From the NCBI GenBank assembly GCA_042095055.1, contig JBELBZ010000009.1, positions 1 to 63,974 on the forward strand: a stretch of 63,974 bases of DNA, in the 5' to 3' direction. Made by a program: the position numbers and the translations under genes. Each line of letters opens with the position of its first letter. The first letter of the stretch is position 1. The notes under the pieces are model-generated. The model saw only the letters and a list, made by a program, of their open reading frames with translations, did not search any database and was not told where the DNA came from. Source of the DNA: UBA8752 sp042095055 (GTDB taxonomy: Bacteria; Bacteroidota; Bacteroidia; Flavobacteriales_D; Sanyastnellaceae). This document shows positions 58,445 to 63,974 of this stretch, piece by piece.

Positions 58445-59358
58445 GCAATGGCCGCACCATGCGGACGATGAACCCGTCCGACTTTGCCGTAAGAGACCGA
58501 TACGCCATGCTGGTGGGCACTGTGGCCCCCCGCCCCATTGCTTTGGCGAGCACTGTAGACGCTGATGGCCGCCGCAACTTGGCCCCATTCAGCTACTTCA
58601 ACGTCTTCTCCATCGACCCCCCGGTCATGGTGGTCGGCCCCACCTTGCGGGGACGAGATGGCACCGTCAAGGACACCTTGGCCAACGCCCGAGAAAACAT
58701 GGAAATCGTGGTCAACCTCGTGGACCATGCCATGGTCCAAGGCGCCTCCTTGAGCAGCAGCGACTATCCGACCGACGTAGATGAATTTGCCAAGGCTGGA
58801 TTTACCCCTACCCAGTCAGAGGTGGTGGCGCCTCCAAGGGTCGCAGAGGCCCCCGTGGCCTTTGAATGCAAGGTGACCCAAATCGTAGAGTTGGGCCAAG
58901 GGCCTGGCGCGGGCCACATGCTCGTATGCGAAGTGCTGCGCGTCCACATTGCGGAAGAGGTCTTGGATGCCGCAGGCAAACCTGATGCCCATGCATTGGA
59001 CCTCGTGGGCCGGTGCGGCGGAAACTACTACGTTCGGGCTTCTGGCGGCGCTCTCTTTGAGCTCCCCAAACCTGCAGCTGGTGGACTGGGCATTGGCGTC
59101 GATGCGATACCTGCAGAAATCAGGGATGCAGGCATGCTTTCAGCCAACCAATTGGCATTGCTCGGCTCTGCCCATTCTCTTCCAGACGAGACCGATGTCA
59201 ACGAGCACAAACTGCTGGAATTGGCAGACCTCTTCATGGAGCACGAGGACGACGCTTCAGCATTGGAGAAAGCGCTGTTCGAAGAGGCTGGAAAGCGGCT
59301 TGAACAGGCCGATGTGGATGGAGCGTGGATGACCTTGCTTGCGTACAACCCCGGTTGA
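58441..59358 (+). CDS. Flavin reductase-like FMN-binding protein
   Basis: This 305-residue protein has an N-terminal flavin-reductase domain (about 12-200; VGTVAPRPIALASTVDADG, NLAPFSYFNVFSIDPPVMVV, AREN...VVNLVD) and a C-terminal helical extension of about 80 residues ending DGAWMTLLAYNPG. Family members bind FMN and may reduce flavins with NAD(P)H or act on small substrates. The reaction here is unknown. It is coupled to purE by an ATGA overlap. Confidence 0.85.
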   Translation: MSNGRTMRTMNPSDFAVRDRYAMLVGTVAPRPIALASTVDADGRRNLAPFSYFNVFSIDPPVMVVGPTLRGRDGTVKDTLANARENMEIVVNLVDHAMVQGASLSSSDYPTDVDEFAKAGFTPTQSEVVAPPRVAEAPVAFECKVTQIVELGQGPGAGHMLVCEVLRVHIAEEVLDAAGKPDAHALDLVGRCGGNYYVRASGGALFELPKPAAGGLGIGVDAIPAEIRDAGMLSANQLALLGSAHSLPDETDVNEHKLLELADLFMEHEDDASALEKALFEEAGKRLEQADVDGAWMTLLAYNPG

Positions 59359-59383
59359 CGTCCGGAGGTGCGATATTCGCTGT

Positions 59384-59776
59384 ATGAGTTATGAGATGAA
59401 AGGGACCGTCAAGCGTCTGTTCGACGTTTGGAAGTCCGACACGAGCGAGTTCTACAAGCGCGAGTTCGTGGTGACCACGGCCGAGCAATACCCCTCCGAC
59501 GTGAAGTTCTCCGCATTGAAGGAGAAGTCAGACCAACTGAGTCAAATCAAAGAAGGCGATCAGGTGCTGGTCAAATTCGACGTCCGTGGCCGTGAGTACA
59601 ACGACCGCTACTATGTCGATTTGAATGCATGGCGCGTCGAAAAGATGGGCGCTGAAGCCCCCTCGGGTGGCGAAGGCGGACAGGAGCAGCCTGCAGCAGC
59701 AACTGCGGATATTCCTGCAGCCCCAGCGTTCAATCCAGGAACGCCAGCGGCTTCCGACGACGACCTCCCCTTCTAA
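59384..59776 (+). CDS. DUF3127 protein with SSB-like C-terminal tip
   Basis: This 130-residue protein is a DUF3127 family member, Bacteroidota-specific and without assigned function. Residues 1-85 look like an OB-fold (MKGTVKRLFDVWKSDTSEFY, REFVVTTAEQYPSDVKF, GDQVLVKFDVRGREY...YYVDLNAWRVEK). A Pro/Ala/Gly/Gln-rich disordered linker then ends in DDDLPF, virtually the acidic tip of bacterial SSB (DDDIPF). The fold-linker-tip layout is that of a single-stranded DNA-binding protein. It lies 25 bp after the flavin reductase gene and 10 bp before the transporter gene. Confidence 0.85.
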   Translation: MSYEMKGTVKRLFDVWKSDTSEFYKREFVVTTAEQYPSDVKFSALKEKSDQLSQIKEGDQVLVKFDVRGREYNDRYYVDLNAWRVEKMGAEAPSGGEGGQEQPAAATADIPAAPAFNPGTPAASDDDLPF

Positions 59777-59786
59777 CGCACGCCGC

Positions 59787-61148
59787 ATGAACGCGGCTCC
59801 TCAAAGTCAACCCGAAGCGGACCGTTTCGCTTGGGTTCCTTCACCGCTCGCCATCGCCCTCGGTCTTACGGCCGTTACGGCGGTGGCGGCGCTGTTTTTG
59901 GGCGCAAGCCCCGAGACCATTGCGACCTCGTGGCGGGATGGCCTCTGGAACCGTCCGCTGCTGGTTTTCGCCTTCCAAGCTGCCTTTATGCTGGTGCTGG
60001 GCCACGCCTTGGCCCTGACCCCTGCTGTCGACCGCATCATCGGAAAGGCAGTGGCCCTCGCCGGAACCACCAATGCCAAGGCCGCCGCAACAGTCGCCCT
60101 GGTGGCCTGCCTTGCTGGCTGGATCAACTGGGGACTCGGCCTGATCGTCGGAGCAGTGTTGGCCAGGAAAGTAGGAGAGCGCGCCAAATCACAAGGCCTT
60201 CCGCTTCACTATGGACTCATTGGGGCAGCCGGTTACAGCGGCCTCATGGTGTGGCACGGTGGACTGAGTGGTTCGGCCCCCATCAAAGTGGCGGAGCAAG
60301 GGCACTTGGCTGACCTCGCAGAGATTGCAGGCATTGCCCCGAACCTCTTGCCGGACACCCTGCCTTTGGGCCTTACCGTTTTCTCAGGCCACAACTTCAT
60401 GATGACGGGGGCCCTCGTCCTGGCTGCGGTCGCCACGGCTTTCTTCCTCGGGCGCAAATTGGACCAGTCGGCGCATCAGGGTCCAAGTTTGCCCACCACC
60501 ATGACCACCGAAAGGAAAGGGCACATTGCAGGCAACCTCCGCATTCTCCCCACCCTCTTCGGCACCATTCTGCTCGTTCTTGCCTTCCGAACGGCTGTGT
60601 TTCACCCAGATGCAGCGCGTCTCGGATTCATTGATCCCGACTGGACCAACCAAACACTGTTGGGCCTCGCCTTCCTGCTTCACGGCAGCCTTAAGCGCTT
60701 TCTCACGGCCATTGACGCCGCCATTGGCGGCACATCGGGCATTCTCATCCAGTTCCCACTTTACTTCGGCATCATGGGCATCATGTCGGGAACCGGCCTT
60801 GTGGAGGCCCTCTCCATGGCCATGGTGCGCCTTTCCACCCCCGAGACTTTCGAATTGTGGACGGTGCTTTCAGCGGGCATAGTCAATGTTTTCGTGCCCA
60901 GTGGAGGTGGTCAATGGGCCGTGCAGGGCCCGTTGCTGATCCGCGCGGCACTGGACCTCGGCGTCCCACTGGACCGCACCATTTTGGCCATGGCCTATGG
61001 CGACGAACTCACCAACATGCTGCAGCCCTTTTGGGCACTGCCGCTCTTGGGCATCACCGGCTTGGCCGCCAAGGACATCCTGCCCTACACGGTCCGATTT
61101 CTGGCCGTTGGCTTGGCCACCTGTCTTATCCTGACCGTACTCTTCTAG
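59787..61148 (+). CDS. AtoE-like short-chain fatty acid transporter
   Basis: This 453-residue membrane protein of the AtoE/TIGR00366 family has about 12 hydrophobic helices. Landmarks are ACLAGWINWGLGLIVGAVLARK, YSGLMVWHGGLSGSAPIKVA and FVPSGGGQWAVQGPLLIRAA (at about 115-135, 150-170, 370-390). Family members are thought to carry acetoacetate or short-chain acids, or to be anaerobic C4-type permeases; the substrate is uncertain. The ATG at 59787 follows the DUF3127 stop after 10 bp. Confidence 0.87.
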   Translation: MNAAPQSQPEADRFAWVPSPLAIALGLTAVTAVAALFLGASPETIATSWRDGLWNRPLLVFAFQAAFMLVLGHALALTPAVDRIIGKAVALAGTTNAKAAATVALVACLAGWINWGLGLIVGAVLARKVGERAKSQGLPLHYGLIGAAGYSGLMVWHGGLSGSAPIKVAEQGHLADLAEIAGIAPNLLPDTLPLGLTVFSGHNFMMTGALVLAAVATAFFLGRKLDQSAHQGPSLPTTMTTERKGHIAGNLRILPTLFGTILLVLAFRTAVFHPDAARLGFIDPDWTNQTLLGLAFLLHGSLKRFLTAIDAAIGGTSGILIQFPLYFGIMGIMSGTGLVEALSMAMVRLSTPETFELWTVLSAGIVNVFVPSGGGQWAVQGPLLIRAALDLGVPLDRTILAMAYGDELTNMLQPFWALPLLGITGLAAKDILPYTVRFLAVGLATCLILTVLF

Positions 61149-61353
61149 AATACAGAATGATAGCAATCAGGAAGAAAGATGAGATGCCTCATTGTTCCTG
61201 ACAGAGTATTCCTACACATTGGATTTGGGCACTTCTGCTCTACTTCAAATGAATTCTCCTGCCATGAATCTTCATTATCTCGCATTTCGACGAACCAATT
61301 TTGGCTTACACAGTACCGGGTCGTACTTAAAGGAAGCCAAAATTGCCAATGCC
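61149..61353. other. Intergenic region before the PKD protein gene
   Basis: 205 bases, AT-richer than the neighbours, with no gene I can support and no exact TAnnTTTG box on the plus strand. The only clear structure is the long inverted repeat at 61295-61344. Confidence 0.5.
61295..61344 (+). promoter_or_regulatory. 12-bp perfect inverted repeat in the leader of the PKD protein gene
   Basis: CAATTTTGGCTT (61295-61306) and AAGCCAAAATTG (61333-61344) are perfect complements around 26 bases, ending 9 bases before the ATG. It could form a hairpin that hides the translation start, or be a pair of operator half-sites. Confidence 0.6.
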
Positions 61354-63974
61354 ATGTCTCTGACTATCAGGAAGATTGCCTCTTCCCTCCTCTTTCTCGC
61401 GCTGACGTCTGCCTGTTTGGCCCAACAAGAATGGGCTTATCACCACCCCGAGCACATCGACCACAGCCATATCCTCGTGGATTCCAATTGGGGCACTGAA
61501 CGTGTGATTGCAGCGGTGTCCCACTACGATTTGGGGCTGGGGTCTTCCGGGGCCACCACCAACACCCCACAAGGCAGCTCCATCATCATCCGTCAAAAGG
61601 AAGATGGCACGCTCCTGTGGGAAAAGGAATACTTCTCCAACTACCTGCTCAGAATTTCAGACATGAAAGTCGTGCCGGGCACCAGTGGCCAAACCATCGC
61701 TGCAGTGGGTCATATCCGACTTTCCATGACGGGAACCTTCAGCGACCGAGCCATCATGATCATGATTGATGCGGGCACAGGAGTCCTGCTTGACTACTAC
61801 ATGTTGAGCAGCGCCAACCCTCAAATCCCGCTTGATTCGCGATTGTTGGGCCTGGATTTCTACATGTACGAAAACCAGATGCACATCGCCTGTGTGGGAT
61901 GGACCGGCGATGTCACATCTACAGCAGCAGCTCACAAAGGGTTGTACCTGCGTTCATTGATCGGACCGTCGGGATTCAGCCTCCTGGGTGCGCTCGACTT
62001 CGATTCTAACAACGGCGGCTCAGACTGCGACTTTCTCGGCAAGGTGGTCAATGACGGCTCAGGCATGCTTGTCATCGGATCGACGAATCAATACGCGGTG
62101 AATGGACAAAATGAACAAGGCGCACTGGTGGCCAGAATCAAATACAACGGCAACTACGATTGGGGCAGAAGCTATTGGGAAGCTGTTGGAACAGGGCAGG
62201 ACGACGGTGTTGTAGCCGCCGACATTCTTGCGATTCCAGACCAGCCATTGATTCTGGCACTGAATCACCTCAAGAATCAGCGGATGTCCATTTCCACCTT
62301 GGACCCGACTTCAGGATTCACACAGTCCAGCTACTCTGTCGACGTCACCCTGCCGGACAGCCAAATGGAAATCATCAAAGCCTTCGACCTCGAAGCCACG
62401 GATGGACAGAACTTCATACTTGGCGGTTACCTCCATGAGCACCCGTGGACGGACTCCTCAGGTACCGCACAACTCGGCAACATTCCATTCCGCCTCGGGG
62501 GATCGCTCCAAGACCAGGGCATGATCTTCGATGACCTCATCGCTTTTCGCGTGCCATCGAAAGGGGCTGGAGAAACCGTGAACAATTGGGCTTATGCCCC
62601 CTTTCCACAGGACCGCTGGCAGCCGTATGTCTACCACCCAGAGATGTTCACTCTGGAGGCAGGCAACGACCCCAACATTGACCTTCTCCTCACAGGATAC
62701 CGTGAGCGCACCTTCTCTCCCAATCGATTTGATCTCGACATCATTCCCACCAACTACGGAGGAACTTTCGGCCCTTGTGAAGCGGTGTCCATCACAGAGG
62801 TGATCACTCCCGAGGGCATTCCGTATTTCGACATCCCTGATCCGGTTCCCACGTCTTTGTCACTGCTGGGAGACTCGCTGGGCATCTCGTCCATTGCCTT
62901 GGATGCACTGGATTGCGGTCAACTGAGCACTCCGTTGTGTTCCTTGCCCAACTTTATTGCCACTACCATCAACTGTCTCGATGTCGACTTTGAAGCACTG
63001 AACGGAACGACCATCCCTTCTGACGTCCACTACACTTGGGATTTTGGTGACGGTTCGGTCCCATTGACGGGCACCAGCCTCAACCACCCCCCCATCCACT
63101 CGTATGGGAGTCCAGGGACCTATTCGGTCGAATTGGAAACCTACTGCATCTGGGACCCCTCTACCACTGTCAACGCCAATACGACGGTGACGGTAGAAGA
63201 TTGTGGAACTCCCCCTTGTGACGTGGGGGCCATCGGCATGGACATGTGGCTTTACTGCGGTGAGGGCTGCTGGGGAGGCATGACCGGGACACGTGCGGCC
63301 ATTACATTCGACATGGCCCTGTTCGCTCTAAGCGAAGCCGATTACGATGCTGAAGTCTGCTTCAGCGATGGCACAACCATGCCCCTCAATCTGGACATGC
63401 CCATGTCCATCATCAAATGTTTCTCAGGGTTTACCTTCTTCAAGAAGGCCTGCCTCAAAATCTATGAAGAGGGAGAGCTGGCATCGGGAGGCGACCCCTG
63501 CTATGAAGTCTGCGACAGTGAAACATGCCTCACCCTCGAGCCCATTCCTTTTGATCTCGCAGCAGCGCTGCTTCCCGACCTTTCCTTCCATCAATCCACC
63601 TGCTCCATCGAGGCGAATGAATTGCCCGAATCCATAGAATCCACAACGCAAGTGACGGTCTTCAATTCGGCTTTCCCCGGTGGCGGCGATGCTGCTGCAT
63701 TTATCTCGGCTTTCCTCGACGGTGAGGACTTCGCCGATCAGGCGGCATACCTCAACAATGGCACCTCCTACGGGAGCTATTCAGCCAGTGACGAATGTGG
63801 CTACTTCCTCAGTGCTGCATTGAACCATGCGGTCAATTACTGCGAAGACGACACGACAGGCCCCTTGTACTGGCAAGCAGCCGCGCTCGCCGCGGGCCCC
63901 AATGCCATCATGGTGGGGGGGCTTCCTCAAGTCCAGTTGGCTTCCGCTTATATCCCGGGCGACACCTACATCCC
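61354..63974 (+). CDS. Secreted PKD-domain protein (C-terminus beyond window)
   Basis: The frame is open from ATG 61354 to the right edge, at least 873 residues. A signal peptide (MSLTIRKIASSLLFLALTSACLAQ) comes first. Residues about 30-500 contain repeated strands such as GSSIIIRQKEDGTLLWEKEY and GALVARIKYNGNYDWGRSYW, resembling beta-propeller blades. A PKD domain follows at about 540-600 (HYTWDFGDGS, HSYGSPGTYSVELETYC), then a cysteine-rich region (WLYCGEGCWGG, CYEVCDSETC). This layout is typical of T9SS-exported surface proteins; the expected tail would be outside the window. Function unknown. Confidence 0.85.
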   Translation, partial: MSLTIRKIASSLLFLALTSACLAQQEWAYHHPEHIDHSHILVDSNWGTERVIAAVSHYDLGLGSSGATTNTPQGSSIIIRQKEDGTLLWEKEYFSNYLLRISDMKVVPGTSGQTIAAVGHIRLSMTGTFSDRAIMIMIDAGTGVLLDYYMLSSANPQIPLDSRLLGLDFYMYENQMHIACVGWTGDVTSTAAAHKGLYLRSLIGPSGFSLLGALDFDSNNGGSDCDFLGKVVNDGSGMLVIGSTNQYAVNGQNEQGALVARIKYNGNYDWGRSYWEAVGTGQDDGVVAADILAIPDQPLILALNHLKNQRMSISTLDPTSGFTQSSYSVDVTLPDSQMEIIKAFDLEATDGQNFILGGYLHEHPWTDSSGTAQLGNIPFRLGGSLQDQGMIFDDLIAFRVPSKGAGETVNNWAYAPFPQDRWQPYVYHPEMFTLEAGNDPNIDLLLTGYRERTFSPNRFDLDIIPTNYGGTFGPCEAVSITEVITPEGIPYFDIPDPVPTSLSLLGDSLGISSIALDALDCGQLSTPLCSLPNFIATTINCLDVDFEALNGTTIPSDVHYTWDFGDGSVPLTGTSLNHPPIHSYGSPGTYSVELETYCIWDPSTTVNANTTVTVEDCGTPPCDVGAIGMDMWLYCGEGCWGGMTGTRAAITFDMALFALSEADYDAEVCFSDGTTMPLNLDMPMSIIKCFSGFTFFKKACLKIYEEGELASGGDPCYEVCDSETCLTLEPIPFDLAAALLPDLSFHQSTCSIEANELPESIESTTQVTVFNSAFPGGGDAAAFISAFLDGEDFADQAAYLNNGTSYGSYSASDECGYFLSAALNHAVNYCEDDTTGPLYWQAAALAAGPNAIMVGGLPQVQLASAYIPGDTYI

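Overview
The window comes from a member of the Bacteroidota, most likely a GC-rich marine-type lineage of the Flavobacteriales. The evidence is a type IX secretion (T9SS) style C-terminal tail on a secreted protease, TonB receptors with a CarboxypepD_reg-like N-terminus, Bacteroidota-only families (DUF3078, DUF3127, the PspC protein with its extra N-terminal domain), promoter boxes of the TTG-N(18-21)-TAnnTTTG type, and few obvious Shine-Dalgarno sites. No rRNA, tRNA, CRISPR array, insertion sequence or prophage was seen. Apart from the two ends, this is a dense core chromosome with many ATGA-type gene overlaps.

Layout. 1-7204 (-): the N-terminal ~2400 residues of a giant secreted protein built from HYR/Ig-like modules, running off the left edge. 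7407-12636 (-): GNAT acetyltransferase, Hsp15-like S4 protein, TonB receptor, and dnaX split by an A10 run. 12797-16043 (+): rpsF-rpsR-rplI, a strong terminator, then uvrB. 16114-21313 (+): secreted S1-like protease, lipoprotein, glycosyltransferase, sigma factor, rsmG. 21528-28689 (+): menaquinone cluster menI-menF-menD-menB-menA-menC-menE, which turns chorismate into demethylmenaquinone (no menH here). 28710-32092 (+): rdgB, accA and a TPR/OmpA-like lipoprotein. 32167-35896 (-): padR-pspC-sppA-SpoU methyltransferase, an envelope-maintenance group with a palindrome upstream of padR. 36038-37179 (+): folK and a deoxynucleoside kinase. 37211-38095 (-): sucD. 38200-40243 (+): mnmE and a CIA30 protein. 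40233-43361 (-): TonB receptor and a secreted protein. 43464-45377 (+): DUF3078 and fabD. 45374-46980 (-): coiled-coil protein and MFS transporter. 47091-49752 (+): small protein, GH3 enzyme, second deoxynucleoside kinase. 49829-54161 (-): yceI, hppA and pdhB. 54305-61148 (+): etfB-etfA, bifunctional nuclease, nupC, purE, flavin reductase, DUF3127, AtoE-like transporter. 61354 to the end (+): a secreted PKD-domain protein running off the right edge.

The two 100-N gaps can both be explained from their flanks. At 52386-52485 the two sides carry the same 55 bp. Merging them restores one intact hppA frame, so nothing is missing. At 4345-4444 each flank is an exact 55-mer of a paralogous stretch (4980-5034 and 5417-5471). 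The missing piece is therefore predicted to be a near-identical copy of 5035-5416 (382 bp), which restores the 243-bp module rhythm of the giant protein. Other points worth attention are the A10 run at the gamma/tau boundary of dnaX, a DUF3127 protein ending in an SSB-like acidic tip, a His-rich tail and K+-dependence motif on HppA, and several clean palindromes in front of genes.
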